Source of the DNA: Saccharomyces uvarum
Lineage: Eukaryota; Ascomycota; Saccharomycetes; Saccharomycetales; Saccharomycetaceae
Direction: 5' to 3'
Length of the DNA: 64,000 bases
Assembly (NCBI GenBank): GCA_947243795.1
Contig: OX365942.1
Coordinates: forward strand, 124,001 to 188,000
Of this stretch, positions 19,401 to 29,408 are shown in pieces. The stretch's first letter is position 1. Each line of letters opens with the position of its first letter. A model generated the notes under the pieces. It saw nothing but the letters and a program-made list of their open reading frames with translations, was not told the origin of the DNA and ran no database searches. The position numbers and the translations under genes were made by a program.

Positions 19401-22400
19401 AAAATGGAGTTTTCAAATGAAATACCAATATATATTAGAGAGCACATGGACGACTACCCGGAACTTTATGAATTTATGAATAGACACGCATTCAGAAACA
19501 TCGAGACTTCAACAACGTACAGTCCAAACGTTCACGAATCTACGTCAAGTGAAGGTGTTCCAATCATTACTTTAACAATGTCAAATTTTTCAAACAAACA
19601 TATCGATATTGACACAGTTGTTTATAAATTCCTGCAAATTTATGCTCGAATTTGGACCACCAAACATTGCCTAATTATTGATTGTACTGAATTTGATGAA
19701 GATGGACTTGACATGAGAAAATTTATCTCCCTGGTTATGGGATTATTGCCGCAAGTAGCACCAAAGAATTGTTTGGGGTGCTACTATTTTAACGTAAATG
19801 AAATGTTTATGAGCAATTATGGGAGATGTTTAGACAAAGAAAATGTTTTTGTTTCTTCAAAGATTCCACATTTCTTCATCAATAGTAATTCTGACGAAGA
19901 TCTCATGAAATCATTAGGTATAACTGGCCAGGGACTAAAAGTTCTGCAAGACATTCGTGTCTCTTTACATGATATCACTCTCTATGACGAGAAAAGAAAT
20001 AGGTTTACCCCAGTTTCACTCAAGATAGGTGATATTTACTTTCAAGTTCTTCATGAAACCCCAAGGCAATATAAAATAAGAGATATGGATACATTATTCG
20101 ATGTCAAATTCAATGACGTCTACGAAATTAGCCGAATATTCGAAGTACACGTTTCTTCAATAACTGGTGTTGCTGCTGAATTCACAGTGACTTTCCAAGA
20201 TGGAAAAAGATTAATTTTTAGTAGTCCCAAGTATCTCGAAATTGTTAAAATGTTTTACTATGCACAGATTCGATTAGAAAATGAATATGAAATGGACAAC
20301 AATTCAAGTACTTCTTCTTCAAATTCTAGTGCCAAGGATAAACAACAAAAAGAAAGAAATAAATTATTGTGCCATTTACTATTAGTATCGCTCATTGGCC
20401 TTTTCGATGAAAATAAACAGATGAAAAACAGTTCGTATAATTTAATAGCTGCTACTGAAGTATCATTCGGTTTGAACTTTGGTTCACATTTTCATCGTTC
20501 GCCTGAAGTGTATGTTCCTGAGGAAACCACTACGTTTCTATCTGTAATCGGGAAGTCGCTTGCAGATTCTAATCCCGAACTTACAACATATATGTTTATC
20601 TATATTTTGGAAGCACTAAAAAACAACGTGATCCCCCATGTTTATATCCCTCACACGGTTTGTGGGTTATCTAATTGGATTCCTAATCTGTACCAGTATG
20701 TGTATTTGGCTGATGATGAAGAAGGTCCTGAAAACATATCGCACATTTTCCGCGTGCTGATTAGACTTTCTGTGAGGGAGACTGATTTTAAGGCCGTGTA
20801 CATGCAATATATTTGGCTACTTCTTTTAGACGATGGCCGCTTGACTAGTATTATCGTCGAAGAAGTTATTAATCATGCTTTAGAGAGAGATTCCGAAAAC
20901 CGTGACTGGAAGAAAACTATATCGTTATTAACAGTGCTACCAACTACCGAGGTAGCCAACAATATAATTCAAAAAATAATGGCGAAAATTAGATCGTTTT
21001 TACCATCATTGAAACAAGAAGCTATGACCCAAAGTTGGTCTGAGTTAACGATATTGGTTAAAATAAGTATCCATGTCTTTTTTGAAACTTCTTTATTGGT
21101 ACAAATGTACTTGCCGGAAATTTTATTCATCGTATCTTTATTAATCGACGTTGGTCCAAGGGAACTCAGATCATCACTGCATCAACTACTAATGAACGTA
21201 TGTCATTCCTTGGCCATTAACTCAGCATTACCACAAGATCACAGAGACAATCTAGATGAGATAAGTGACATATTTGCCCATCAGAAGGTAAAATTCATGT
21301 TTGGATTCAGCGAAGACAAAGGACGAATTCTACAAATATTTAGTGCAACTTCATTTGCGAGCAAATTCAATATTTTGGACTTTTTTATCAACAATATACT
21401 ATTGCTAATGGAATATTCTTCAACTTACGAGGCGAACGTATGGAAGACAAGATACAAGAAGTATATTTTGGAATCTGTGTTTACTAGCAATTCCTTCCTT
21501 TCAGCGCGGTCAATCATGATTGTTGGTATAATGGGGAAGTCTTACATAACCGAATCATTATGCAAGGCTATGATCGTTGAAACTATGAAAGTTATTGCTG
21601 AGCCAAGAATTACCGACGAGCATATATTTTTGGCCATATCTCATATCTTTACTTATTCCAAGATTGTTGAAGGTTTGGATCCAAACCTAGACTTAATGAA
21701 GCACTTGTTTTGGTTTTCAACTATTTGCCTCGAATCAAGACACCCTATCATTTTTGAAGGTGCTCTTTTATTTGTGTCAAGCTGTATGAGACGCTTATAT
21801 ATGTCCCAGTTTGAAAATGAAAGTGAAACATCATTAATCACCAGTTTACTAAAGGAAAGAAAATTTGCCTCTACCTTACTATGCGAAATAGAGAAAATTG
21901 ATGGTATTATTTGGAATGGAGATAATTTTACACACATTATAGTTTTCATTGTTAATAAAGGGCTCTGCAATCCATTCATCAGGAGTACGGCATTTGATTT
22001 TCTAAAAATGGTGTTTAAAAATTCTTATTTTGAGCACCAGATTGACAGAACCTCTGATCATTACTTGTGCTACATGTTTTTGTTGTATTTCCTTCTGAGC
22101 TCTACTCAATTTGAAGAAGTTCTAGGCGATGTAGATTTCGAAGGTGAAATAATCACCATTGAGAACGAAAATACCATTCCAAAGGTTTTATTAGAATGGT
22201 TGAGTTCTGATAAAGAAGATCCCAATATTTCACTCTATCAATGTGCGGTGCTATTCAAAAGTTCGGTTATAGATGAACCAAGTAAGTTCAGATTTGCGTT
22301 GATTGTTAGGCATTTACTCAATGTAAAGCCGGTCTGTGCATTCAGGTTTTACAACGTTATCCGTAACGAGATAAGAAAAATCTCAGCATTCGAACAAACA

Positions 22401-22652
22401 TCGGACTGTGTTCCTTTGGCGTTTGACATTTTGAACTTACTGGTGACACATTCTGAATCTTATTCATTGGATGAACTTAACGAGAAGTCCATTGAACTTT
22501 TGACTAAAAGAGGTCTCCTAACAACAACTAAGGTCAATAAATTTGCAAAAAATTCCGATATGACGTTACCAATGAATGTAGATCCTCGTGTTCTTTATGA
22601 ACGTAAAAGAATACTGACAATGATTTTATCAAGAATGTCATGCTCTACTTAG
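13422..22652 (+). CDS. IRA2: Ira2, Ras GTPase-activating protein (neurofibromin family)
   Basis: 3,076 residues, against 3,079 for YOL081W. Ira2 stimulates GTP hydrolysis by Ras1/Ras2 and so restrains the cAMP-PKA pathway. The RasGAP domain lies at about residues 1700-2000: the arginine-finger region reads SMLARSKGSEYL with R1753 the candidate finger, and the family signature FLRFFCPALVSP is at 1847-1858. A Sec14-like/PH-like region follows (about 2050-2300, LIIDCTEFDEDG and YEISRIFEVHVSS), as in neurofibromin. The N-terminal third carries low-complexity tracts, including AHSHSHSHSHS near residue 272 and a Ser/Pro run near 400-425. The rest is helical repeat. The frame is unbroken over 9.2 kb. 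Confidence 0.98.
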   Translation: MSHHTKNNKKEHGIDAQSSHMTRTLIKHVLFDRILPILPVESNFSTYLEVEQYAQFILCRSVLINVAVFRDLNAIVGCSLELIELLLQGHDIISDKNSDDVIESILVTLRLLSDALEYNWQRLESLNHSDISTHIEHEQEQKPKVPGIFPEFSSIHNNDNKHFFHQMKPYSLMPELASKLIETCSALKFNTRTLRILQNMIDHVHGNILTTLSSTILPNHKSYLAKNNYPSHCKLIDSTLGHILRFVAGSNPSEYFEFIKKSVQLPVTQAQAHSHSHSHSHSLSSSVYNNIMPHLDLFSFIYLTKHNFKRYLEIVKNLSMALRKTIYHCVLLHFTAKAIMFWIMARPTEYYELFNLLRDNNEEFAKSMNLLIHTLFEEIHSTFNVNSMITATQNIHPGSSSPSPSSPSSPPSSSSSDNNQSVIAKSLSRQLSHHQSYTQQQPERKLHSSWATNSQSSTSLSSSASSSTTTSLSTHAQSGEYDPSLADTPTMSNITISASSLLSQTPTPTTQLQQRLNAAVAAASSSSNSTQTAYTEQQQSRAAYDSPKVGHTGKDYDENFLSVTRLNNVLELYTHFDDTEVLPHTSVLKFLTTLTMFDTDLFNEMNALSFKYIPDCASHRPRERTGSVNNAVLHEVSSERTLGIKHITQGLKKLTSLPTSTKKTVKFMKMLLKNLNGTQAVSDVALLDTMRALLSFLTMTSAVFLVDKNLPSVLFAKRLIPIIGTNLSVGQDWSSKMNYNLIGCLKKNSNAFIQLQLIFFSSAIQFDHELLLARLSIDTMANNLNLQKLCLYTEGFRIFFDIPSKRELRKSIAIKISKFFKTLFSIIADILLQEFPYFDEQITDIVASILDGTIINEYGTKKHFKGSSPSLCSTTRSRSASTSQSSMTPVSPLGSEADMYPMNTLSLVGSGTSRNSDNINSLNSSPKNLSTDPYLSHLVAPRARHALGGPSSILRNKVPTTLTSPPDTEKSSPVQRPQTESISATAMAITNSTPLSSAAFGIRSPLQKIRTRRYSDESLGKFMKSTNNYIQEHLVPKDLNEAALQDARRIMINIFSIFKRPNSYFIIPHNINSNLQWVSQDFRNIMKPIFVAIVSADLALQKTAQSFMDTLLYNITNYSESDETISIEGYHLLCSYTVTLFAMGLFDLKIKNEKRQILLDITIKFLKVRSHLADIAEASHHMEYINDAEKLTFPLIMGTVGRALFVSLYSSRQEIEKTLRVAYTEYLSAINFHERNIDDSDKTWVHNIEFVEAMCHDNYTTSGSIAFQRRTRNNILRFATIPNAILLDSMRMIYKKWYLYTHTKNLDKQELNDFRNFAGILASLSGILFINKKMLEDIYPYLLDTVSELKKNISFFISKQCQWLSYPDLLTRENSRDILSVELHPLSFRLLFSSLRLKLKELACSDLSIPENETSYILLEQIIKMLRTILSREDDNSVMLLFSTEIVDLIDSLTEEIKKMPAYCPKHFKAIIQMTKMFSALQHSEVSLGVKNHFHLKNRWLRQVTDWFQVSISREYDFENLSKPLKEMDLIKRDMDILYIDTAIEASTAIAFLTRHTFLEIPPAASDPELSRSRSVIFGYYFNILMKGLEKSNDRDKFPVFLKHKMSLLNDNVILSLTNLSNTNVDASLQFTLPMGYSGNRNIRNAFLEVFINIVTNYRTYTAKSDLGKLDAADKFLRFTIEHPQLSSYAAAVCPASDIDAYAAGLINAFETRNATHIAVSQLIENEIEKSSRPTDILRRNSCATRSLSMLARSKGSEYLIRTLQPLLKKIIDNKVFFEIEKLKPEDPDAEKQVQLFIKYMNELLDAISNSVSYFPPPLFYICQNIYKVAREKFPDHALIAAGSFVFLRFFCPALVSPDSENIIDISHPSEKRTFISLAKVIQNIANGSENFSRWPALSTQNDFLKECSDMIFRFLAELCKPDRMIDIQVRTDPTPIPFDYQFLHSFVYLYGLDIRKNVLNEAKRDDGDIDDDEFYKSTFLLVDDVLGQLGQPKMEFSNEIPIYIREHMDDYPELYEFMNRHAFRNIETSTTYSPNVHESTSSEGVPIITLTMSNFSNKHIDIDTVVYKFLQIYARIWTTKHCLIIDCTEFDEDGLDMRKFISLVMGLLPQVAPKNCLGCYYFNVNEMFMSNYGRCLDKENVFVSSKIPHFFINSNSDEDLMKSLGITGQGLKVLQDIRVSLHDITLYDEKRNRFTPVSLKIGDIYFQVLHETPRQYKIRDMDTLFDVKFNDVYEISRIFEVHVSSITGVAAEFTVTFQDGKRLIFSSPKYLEIVKMFYYAQIRLENEYEMDNNSSTSSSNSSAKDKQQKERNKLLCHLLLVSLIGLFDENKQMKNSSYNLIAATEVSFGLNFGSHFHRSPEVYVPEETTTFLSVIGKSLADSNPELTTYMFIYILEALKNNVIPHVYIPHTVCGLSNWIPNLYQYVYLADDEEGPENISHIFRVLIRLSVRETDFKAVYMQYIWLLLLDDGRLTSIIVEEVINHALERDSENRDWKKTISLLTVLPTTEVANNIIQKIMAKIRSFLPSLKQEAMTQSWSELTILVKISIHVFFETSLLVQMYLPEILFIVSLLIDVGPRELRSSLHQLLMNVCHSLAINSALPQDHRDNLDEISDIFAHQKVKFMFGFSEDKGRILQIFSATSFASKFNILDFFINNILLLMEYSSTYEANVWKTRYKKYILESVFTSNSFLSARSIMIVGIMGKSYITESLCKAMIVETMKVIAEPRITDEHIFLAISHIFTYSKIVEGLDPNLDLMKHLFWFSTICLESRHPIIFEGALLFVSSCMRRLYMSQFENESETSLITSLLKERKFASTLLCEIEKIDGIIWNGDNFTHIIVFIVNKGLCNPFIRSTAFDFLKMVFKNSYFEHQIDRTSDHYLCYMFLLYFLLSSTQFEEVLGDVDFEGEIITIENENTIPKVLLEWLSSDKEDPNISLYQCAVLFKSSVIDEPSKFRFALIVRHLLNVKPVCAFRFYNVIRNEIRKISAFEQTSDCVPLAFDILNLLVTHSESYSLDELNEKSIELLTKRGLLTTTKVNKFAKNSDMTLPMNVDPRVLYERKRILTMILSRMSCST
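14234..14275 (+). repeat. His-Ser codon repeat in IRA2
   Basis: Alternating His and Ser codons encoding HSHSHSHSHS and then a Ser run. The codons vary (CAC/CAT, TCG/TCC/AGT/TCA), so the peptide repeat is older or better kept than a pure DNA microsatellite would be. Confidence 0.7.
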
Positions 22653-22912
22653 GGTATATAAAATAACTTAAATGTTGAAACTTTAATATCTATATGCATA
22701 AACAAATTTGTACTTTTCCATGTTGATTCCTTTGCCATTTAGCGATTTTACTGCAAATCATCTCGTGAAAAGCTTCCAATTTCAAGCATCAACGTTTTAT
22801 AAGTTCTATCGTGTAGTAGCTTGAAGCACTTGAGTGCCAAATAGACTAATGTACATGTCACTGCATCTAATTTGTGCGAACGAAAAGAAAAAAAAAACCC
22901 ACATTGCTCGTA
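22653..22912. other. IRA2/REX4 convergent spacer
   Basis: 260 bp between convergent stop codons, AT-rich with several TATATA/TAATA processing-type signals close to the IRA2 stop and a run of A before the REX4 stop. No gene seen. Confidence 0.5.
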
Positions 22913-23779
22913 TTACTTGAAAGCATTTCTATGAATCTTTTCAAATTCTTTTTTTTCCTTTTTATATAATAGCATGGTGGCCCTAGCATCTTCAACAGAT
23001 GAATGCTCACCTTCTTGAATGACGATTTTCAAAACTTCCTTAGTTAGTTTTTTCAGACTTGGGGTCTTGCCCTTAGCATAGACCTGTCTGAATGGGAGGT
23101 GTCTTGAAGTGTCTCTAAGCATTGCTTTTGGGTGGGACAGCATTAAAGCTTCAAGATCATGCTTCAAAGCGTGTCCTACTAGAATCCTACCTTCCAAAAT
23201 ATCCGCGGTCCTCTTTTGAGCATCTTTAAAGGTTATCGCGTTTCTCATGTGTTCTGGCTTAATACCACTAACCCAAGTTCTCCATTCCACAACCTTCTCT
23301 CTTGGTTTAACAAACTCATCGAGAACAACATGTCCGAAATAATTTACAATTGATATTCTGGCCAAAGCAGACTCTTCACCTTCAGGCCCTACGCCTACAA
23401 ATTCACAATCCATAGCAATGTACTTCCCAATTGCCTTACTCTTGTTGTTACCAGCGCGAGTGTCTTCTAAGACACCAACCTGTACTATTTCTTCAACACT
23501 GTCATCTGTCTTTTCCTTGGATGGGTTGAATTCAAATGATTTCCCCTCGAGCTTATCCTTTTCATGCTTGCTGATTTCCTTGTTCATGTTATAAACCATA
23601 TCCATAATTTTGCTGGTATTTTTGCGTTTTGGGCGAACATCTTGGGTGACGCTAGCTTTTACTACCTTGCTACTTTTACTATTATTTGTGATCTTCCTGT
23701 TCGATTGCTTCGCCTTTTTATCAGAAGCAGGACCGCCTTTTGAGGCTAATAATGCTTGCCAGTTAGATGAAAGTACCAT
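22913..23779 (-). CDS. REX4: Rex4, DEDDh-type RNA exonuclease
   Basis: 288 residues, against 289 for YOL080C. It is a nucleolar 3'-5' exonuclease involved in pre-rRNA processing (ITS1). Catalytic residues of the DEDDh fold are visible: D124 and E126 in [11 protein letters not shown]208 in [11 protein letters not shown], and H259 with D264 in [13 protein letters not shown]. The first 110 residues are basic and low complexity, as in nucleolar proteins. It is divergent from AVO1 with PAC and RRPE motifs upstream, consistent with the ribosome-biogenesis regulon. Confidence 0.95.
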   Translation of the reverse strand: MVLSSNWQALLASKGGPASDKKAKQSNRKITNNSKSSKVVKASVTQDVRPKRKNTSKIMDMVYNMNKEISKHEKDKLEGKSFEFNPSKEKTDDSVEEIVQVGVLEDTRAGNNKSKAIGKYIAMDCEFVGVGPEGEESALARISIVNYFGHVVLDEFVKPREKVVEWRTWVSGIKPEHMRNAITFKDAQKRTADILEGRILVGHALKHDLEALMLSHPKAMLRDTSRHLPFRQVYAKGKTPSLKKLTKEVLKIVIQEGEHSSVEDARATMLLYKKEKKEFEKIHRNAFK

Positions 23780-23856
23780 TTGAATTATACGCTATGCAAA
23801 CTTAGTTGACCTACGCACGTCTATGGAGTATTTGAAACTGGGCTTCATGTATTCTT

Positions 23857-23891
23857 GCGATGAGGTTAACAAAGCTTCCTGAAATTTTTCA
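23857..23891. promoter_or_regulatory. PAC and RRPE motifs of REX4
   Basis: GCGATGAG (23857-23864) is the PAC core and TGAAATTTTTCA (23880-23891; minus strand TGAAAAATTTCA) matches RRPE. They lie 78 and 101 bp before the REX4 ATG, the standard arrangement in ribosome-biogenesis promoters bound by Dot6/Tod6 and Stb3. AVO1 starts 150 bp the other way and may share them. Confidence 0.75.
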
Positions 23892-24041
23892 TTTTTTCAG
23901 CCGACCTTGTATAAACCCGCGTCAAATAAAAGAATACATCACAATAATATTGTTAAAGATAGAATTATGAAATAGGTGAAAACGAAAACAGAATAAAAGG
24001 GACTGCACCTAAGCTTTCCAGTATCGGCCACCTACGGAATA

Positions 24042-27000
24042 ATGGATACAGTGACAGTATTGAATGAACTGCGGGCTCAGTTTCTACGGGTGTGTCCAGA
24101 GAAAGACCAAATGAAAAGGATAATAAAACCTTATATACCTATAGATGAATTCAACTCGGAGCAATGTCTGGATTCTTCTATCCGTGAATTATACACAAAC
24201 CCGGATGGCGTTAATATACTTCCTGAACTAGAATCTCCACCCATTTCTAAGGATTTCATGGAAAACTATGCTTCATTAGGGAAAATGAGAATAACGAGAG
24301 AAAATGAAGGCCAAAAAGGAATCACTACCCAGAACTTAATACGAGAGGAAAAGATTGAAGATGGTGAGGAGAACAAAATGAATCAACAGGATAACAGCGC
24401 AAAAAATACTTTGATAGTCGAGGAGAACGGAACGCTTCGTTATAACCCACAAAATTCATCTACATCGAATTCCCTTTTAATTGGTGGTGACGAAACTAAT
24501 GATAAGCACCATAAGATGAGCTCCAAGGAGGGTTCATATTCAAGTAGCTCGATTGAGCTACAAAAAAAATCTAGCAAGAGGTCATTACCTTTTGTAAGAA
24601 TATTCAAAAGTCGAAGGGACCATTCAAATAGTTCTGGAAGTAAGAATGCTGTCAATTCGACTAACACAAGATCAAGATCATCAACCCTGCACCAACTTGG
24701 CCAACGTCATAACAAGAAAGGCAGCAAATTTGATATGAATTTTGATTTTGATGAAAACTTAGAAGAAGAAGATGACGACGACGATGACGACGAGGAAGGT
24801 GATGATATACACTCGCAATTTTTCCAATTACACGACGATTTTGATGCAAAAAGTGCAGGTTCCAGTTCAATTCACAAAGACTCCAATGGCACGTCCAATA
24901 ACAACAACAACACTTACACCAATAACAGGAATAGCATCAGTATACTTGATGACCGAGAGAGTCCCGACGGTACTACAGAAAGTGCTTCAAGATTAAAATC
25001 ACATTTCCCTGCGAGTCAAAAAGGAAAAATGTTTTTAACTGAAAGCAAGAATGATGGGCCAAAATCTGACTCACTGAACGTGAGCAAGGGTACAAACGTA
25101 GATGGAGGCAGTAATAGGGGTAATGGATTAGACGGAAGGGATGGTTCAACAGAAAGTCAAAGTAACGATATTTCAGATATGGAATCATACATCAATGAGA
25201 AAGACTTAGATGATTTAAATTTTGACACAATGACCTCAAATATAAACAAAACAGTATCCGAGTTGGGGGGGCATGAATCAGCAAATGACGAATTAGCAAA
25301 CATAAACACAGATTCACAAGGCACCAATGCTGATGGTGGTGAACGTGGTTCTCAAAACCACGCCGGAATTACTCCTGGCTCATCATATGGGAAGTCTCTT
25401 TTAGGGTCTGAGTATTCCGGAGAAAACTATTTGAATAATGAGACATCAACTATAGAGAGCGGCGAAATGTCTCTCGATTCAGACATACAAACCAATACTC
25501 TACCTTCCCATTCTATACCAATGTCCATGCAAAAATATGGGATTTATCATGGCGATGATGATTCCACTTTGAATAATGTATTTGATAGAGCTGTACTGAC
25601 TATGAAATCGTCACGAAATCCCAAAGAAAGGCGTGATACGGTTGCATCGGTAAAAGAACCGGCATCCTTGGCCAGCTCCAATAGGAAGTTATCCGTTAGC
25701 TCAAACTTAACGTCTACAAAATCCTCACTTCTTCGTGGACATGGAAGAACTTCATCAACGACCAGCAGTGAGCACATGAAAGTCCCAAAATTTTCTGATG
25801 GTGGATCGCATAGACCCAGAAAAAGTACCTTGACATTGAAGCAAGATCATACCCAATCAACCCTTTCCTCCAATGCCCATAAGATTTCAAAAGATGGGAA
25901 CATTGTTATTGAAAAAACCACAGACTATCTAGAATCCAAACCAAAAGCATCCCAGTTATCAAACTTGTTCAATAAAAAAAAGAAAAGAACAAATACCAAT
26001 TCTACGGATGTGTTGGAATATTTTTCTTTTGTATGTGGGGATAAAGTGCCGAGTTACGAGTCCATGGGTCTCGAAATATATATTCAAGCTTCAAAGAAGT
26101 ATAAACGACATTCTTTCACCACAAAAGTCCGGAAATCGTCCACGATCTTTGAAGTCATTGGATTTGCTTTATTTCTATACTCTACCGAGAACAAACCTGA
26201 TGATTTCGAGCAAGATGGATTGACCGTCGAAGATATTTCCAATCCAAATAATTTTGCCTTAAAAATTGTGGATGAAGACGGTGAACCATTTGAAGATAAT
26301 TTTGGTAAACTGGATAGGAAGAGTACCATCAAATCTATTTCAGATAGTGAAGTTGTGTTGTGTAAGGTTAATCACGCTGAGAAATCTTGCAATGAAATTG
26401 AGACACCTTTACCGTTTGATATTGGTGGTGGTGTGATGGATGCACCTACTCTGGACATCAATAACGCTCATGATACATCCGACGGAACCATTAATCAGTT
26501 GAGTTTCTACAAACCTATAATCGGTAACGAAGACGATGTAGATAAGGCGAATGGCTCTAAGGTCATCGAGGTAACAGTATATCTGTATCCTAATGTGAAT
26601 CCCAAGTTTAACTACACCACTATCAGTGTTTTGGTGACTTCACGGATCAATGATATCTTGGTAAAATATTGTAAGATGAAGAACATGGATCCTAACGAAT
26701 ATGCACTAAAGGTACTAGGAAAGAACTATACACTAGATTTGAACGATACAGTGTTGAGACTTGATGGTATTAATAAAGTAGAGCTCATTTCTAAAAAGGA
26801 CGTAAGAGAATTACATTTGGAGAAGATGAAACCAAACATAAAGAAGCCTGTTTTGCCAACAATCCAGAGCAATGACTTAACTCCGTTGACTTTAGAGCCT
26901 CTAAACTCATATTTGAAAGCTGATGCTGAAGGAGCCGTGGCTGGGATCCCTGAGAATGCGAAAATCACATTAAAGCCTAAGAAGATTTCCGCGAAGTACA

Positions 27001-27572
27001 AACTGGGTTTAGCAAAGCAACATTCATCGTCAAGCGTTGCTAGCGGAAACGGTTCAACTGCAGGTGGCCTAGTAAATGGTAATGGGTTCTTCAAGAACAA
27101 GAATTCATCGAAGTCTTCATTGCATGGCACATTACAGTTTCATCATTTGAATCGTTCACAGAGCACGATGGAGCACACACCTGGGACACCTACTGGAGTC
27201 GGGGATAACAACTACCAAGACCTATTTACCGGGGCATACCATAAGTACAAGGTATGGAGAAGACAACAAATGTCCTTTATAAATAAGCATGAAAGAACAC
27301 TAGCCATTGATGGTGACTACATCTACATTGTCCCACCAGAGGGCCGTATACATTGGCATGATAATGTGAAGACCAAGTCATTACATATTAGTCAATTGGT
27401 TCTTGTTAAAAAATCCAAAAGAGTCCCAGAGCATTTCAAAATTTTCGTGAGAAGAGAGGGACAAGATGACATCAAGAGGTACTACTTTGAGGCAGTTTCG
27501 GGCCAAGAGTGTACCGAGATTGTGACTAGATTGCAAAATCTATTAAGTGCTTATAGAATGAATCACAAGTGA
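24042..27572 (+). CDS. AVO1: Avo1, Sin1-type subunit of TORC2
   Basis: 1,176 residues, matching the size of YOL078W. Avo1 is the essential Sin1 ortholog that presents substrate kinases such as Ypk1 to Tor2 and binds membrane phosphoinositides. After [16 protein letters not shown] the N-terminal half is disordered, with a Ser-rich segment, an acidic run ([15 protein letters not shown], about residues 243-257) and an Asn run near 287-300. The conserved CRIM starts near residue 650 ([19 protein letters not shown]), followed by a Ras-binding-like region near 840-930 ([18 protein letters not shown]), and the C-terminal PH domain covers about 1060-1170 ([19 protein letters not shown]). Same-strand neighbour ATP19 follows. 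Confidence 0.96.
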   Translation: MDTVTVLNELRAQFLRVCPEKDQMKRIIKPYIPIDEFNSEQCLDSSIRELYTNPDGVNILPELESPPISKDFMENYASLGKMRITRENEGQKGITTQNLIREEKIEDGEENKMNQQDNSAKNTLIVEENGTLRYNPQNSSTSNSLLIGGDETNDKHHKMSSKEGSYSSSSIELQKKSSKRSLPFVRIFKSRRDHSNSSGSKNAVNSTNTRSRSSTLHQLGQRHNKKGSKFDMNFDFDENLEEEDDDDDDDEEGDDIHSQFFQLHDDFDAKSAGSSSIHKDSNGTSNNNNNTYTNNRNSISILDDRESPDGTTESASRLKSHFPASQKGKMFLTESKNDGPKSDSLNVSKGTNVDGGSNRGNGLDGRDGSTESQSNDISDMESYINEKDLDDLNFDTMTSNINKTVSELGGHESANDELANINTDSQGTNADGGERGSQNHAGITPGSSYGKSLLGSEYSGENYLNNETSTIESGEMSLDSDIQTNTLPSHSIPMSMQKYGIYHGDDDSTLNNVFDRAVLTMKSSRNPKERRDTVASVKEPASLASSNRKLSVSSNLTSTKSSLLRGHGRTSSTTSSEHMKVPKFSDGGSHRPRKSTLTLKQDHTQSTLSSNAHKISKDGNIVIEKTTDYLESKPKASQLSNLFNKKKKRTNTNSTDVLEYFSFVCGDKVPSYESMGLEIYIQASKKYKRHSFTTKVRKSSTIFEVIGFALFLYSTENKPDDFEQDGLTVEDISNPNNFALKIVDEDGEPFEDNFGKLDRKSTIKSISDSEVVLCKVNHAEKSCNEIETPLPFDIGGGVMDAPTLDINNAHDTSDGTINQLSFYKPIIGNEDDVDKANGSKVIEVTVYLYPNVNPKFNYTTISVLVTSRINDILVKYCKMKNMDPNEYALKVLGKNYTLDLNDTVLRLDGINKVELISKKDVRELHLEKMKPNIKKPVLPTIQSNDLTPLTLEPLNSYLKADAEGAVAGIPENAKITLKPKKISAKYKLGLAKQHSSSSVASGNGSTAGGLVNGNGFFKNKNSSKSSLHGTLQFHHLNRSQSTMEHTPGTPTGVGDNNYQDLFTGAYHKYKVWRRQQMSFINKHERTLAIDGDYIYIVPPEGRIHWHDNVKTKSLHISQLVLVKKSKRVPEHFKIFVRREGQDDIKRYYFEAVSGQECTEIVTRLQNLLSAYRMNHK

Positions 27573-27827
27573 AGATCGAAACCCGTTCCAATCACAGTGC
27601 ATGTTGTATACTTTTACGTTGTATTTATGTCTACATATGGTATAGGGAATCCATCGTCGCGCTCTCGATTGTGATTGGCCGGGATCCGCCTTTTAACACA
27701 AGGGAAGAAAAAGAAGATTCAAACCTTGTATGCAGTAATGAAAGAACAAGCGTCACCATAAGCACATAGATCATTAGCTTCAAACAAAGCCTGGTCACTC
27801 CTTGAGTTTTATTTCACAAATACAAAA

Positions 27828-28034
27828 ATGGGCGCTGCTTATCATGTCATGGGGAAGGCTATCCCTCCACATCAATTAGCCATTGGAACATTAGGCCTGC
27901 TAGGTTTATTGGTTGTCCCAAATCCTTTCAAACGTGCACAACCGAAAACTGTCGACATCAAAACTGGCAACAAGGAAGAAGAACAGTTCATTGAAAACTA
28001 CTTGAAGAAACACTCAGAAAAGCAAGACGCTTGA
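27828..28034 (+). CDS. ATP19: Subunit k of mitochondrial F1Fo ATP synthase
   Basis: 68 residues, the length of YOL077W-A. Subunit k is a small non-catalytic inner-membrane protein associated with dimeric ATP synthase. It begins MGAAYHVMGKAIPPHQLAI, has one hydrophobic segment (LAIGTLGLLGLLVVPNPF, about residues 23-40) and a charged tail rich in Lys and Glu. The ATG at 27828 is preceded by AATACAAAA, a favourable yeast context. It converges with BRX1 across 206 bp. Confidence 0.95.
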   Translation: MGAAYHVMGKAIPPHQLAIGTLGLLGLLVVPNPFKRAQPKTVDIKTGNKEEEQFIENYLKKHSEKQDA

Positions 28035-28240
28035 ATAATGATCGCTTGTTGCGCATACTAAGATCTTCCGTACATACGATAAATATTCTTTATATATATA
28101 TTATTGATATTCAAACCTTACACACTATATAATCTAACCAGTGTCTGTGATCAGATTGTGTAATTTTTCATCCTTTTCTTAATATCTCTTATTAATATAC
28201 AAAACTATATAAGACTATCTGGTGTTAAATATGCTTCTTA

Positions 28241-29116
28241 TTATTTGAACAAGGCATCATTGGATAAAGGATCTGCAGCAAGGATGTTTTCTCTTCTCTT
28301 AATCTTTCTCTCCACAGCGGCGTCGGCTCTGGACTTTGCCTCCGTAGCAGCTTGCTGTTTTATTTGAGCTCTAACGAAGTTTGGTGAGACATATTGCTTA
28401 TTCTCATAAATCTTTGGACCACCAAATGAACCTTCCAAAATCAAAATCACAGTCATGACAAATCTTGGCCCAATTTCCACTAATGATATGTCTTCTTCAC
28501 CGTCTTCGTATTCGTCTTTATTCTTGGTACTATGAGAGATTTCATATGTTCTTACCCATATCTTATCATCCACGATACTGAAAGACATCACATGGTCGAT
28601 GAAGGGCTTGCACTTTCTAGCAGTTGGTGGCACACCAAAGTTATGCATTAGTAACTCCTTAATCAATTGGTAGTGTGGAGAAGATTCGAAACGTTGATCA
28701 AAAGATAATACTGGACGAGAACCCTTTAAACAATTACCCGTGAAGTTCAATTCATCCATGGTATGCAAATTTTGAATGTAGAATTTAATGGTGGGACCGT
28801 TTGGTGGTTTTGATAACCATAGATACAAATCTTGGTGCTTTCTAGCCTCGAAGAATAGAACATTGTTACAGTTATACAGCTCAGCAATTTCATTTAATTG
28901 CTGAAGATCCTTTTTAGTGTCCAGTTTTGGCTCCTTTCTAGAGTGAGGCAATAATCCACTCAAGTCTTGAATCAAATGACGATGTCTGTAGTTGACACCT
29001 CTACTGGAAATCAGTAGGGTTCTTTGCTTGTTCATGAACTGTTTGACATTACCTTGCTTCTTTTCTGATTTATTATCTTTGCTCTTTCCGGCGAGGGCCT
29101 TGTAGATAGAAGACAT
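28241..29116 (-). CDS. BRX1: Brx1, 60S ribosome assembly factor
   Basis: 291 residues from ATG 29116, exactly the length of YOL077C. The open frame extends 22 codons further upstream but without an ATG, so 29116 is the start. Brx1 is a nucleolar Brix-domain protein that works with Ebp2 in early large-subunit assembly. The Brix core covers about residues 30-240 (RTLLISSRGVNYRHRHLIQD, NNVLFFEARKHQDLYLWLS, KGSRPVLSFD and the loop FVMTVILILEGSFGGP). The basic tail is KIKRRENILAADPLSNDALFK-like. PAC and RRPE motifs lie upstream. Confidence 0.96.
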   Translation of the reverse strand: MSSIYKALAGKSKDNKSEKKQGNVKQFMNKQRTLLISSRGVNYRHRHLIQDLSGLLPHSRKEPKLDTKKDLQQLNEIAELYNCNNVLFFEARKHQDLYLWLSKPPNGPTIKFYIQNLHTMDELNFTGNCLKGSRPVLSFDQRFESSPHYQLIKELLMHNFGVPPTARKCKPFIDHVMSFSIVDDKIWVRTYEISHSTKNKDEYEDGEEDISLVEIGPRFVMTVILILEGSFGGPKIYENKQYVSPNFVRAQIKQQAATEAKSRADAAVERKIKRRENILAADPLSNDALFK

Positions 29117-29253
29117 ATTGATCCGCACTCTTTCAACAACTAATGTATGACTAACAGAATACAACCGACAGACTAGGGACAACGAACCTTCAACTTGTAA
29201 AGTTCTACCACCTTTTCTATACCAAAAAGTATTAAGTTTCTTTGCAAAATTCT

Positions 29254-29278
29254 GCGATGAGCATCTAAAATTTTTTCA
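29254..29278. promoter_or_regulatory. PAC and RRPE motifs of BRX1
   Basis: GCGATGAGC (29254-29262) is an exact PAC core and AAAATTTTTTCA (29267-29278; minus strand TGAAAAAATTTT) an exact RRPE, 138 and 151 bp before the BRX1 ATG. Adjacent PAC and RRPE are the hallmark of ribosome-biogenesis promoters. Confidence 0.82.
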
Positions 29279-29294
29279 GTCACCGTACACGATA

Positions 29295-29307
29295 ATCGCT
29301 TTTTACG
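29295..29307 (+). promoter_or_regulatory. Abf1-type site between BRX1 and MDM20
   Basis: ATCGCTTTTTACG fits the Abf1 consensus RTCRYYNNNNACG at all defined positions. It sits centrally in the 292-bp divergent promoter, where a general regulatory factor would set a nucleosome-free region for both genes. Confidence 0.6.
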
Positions 29308-29408
29308 GGCCGCCGAGACCTTCAAAGAAACAACAGAATTCAAAACAGAATGCAGTTGCAAAGCAACGGTGTATAAAGACTCGAATGCAACCAGCCTAAC
29401 GTCAAAGC

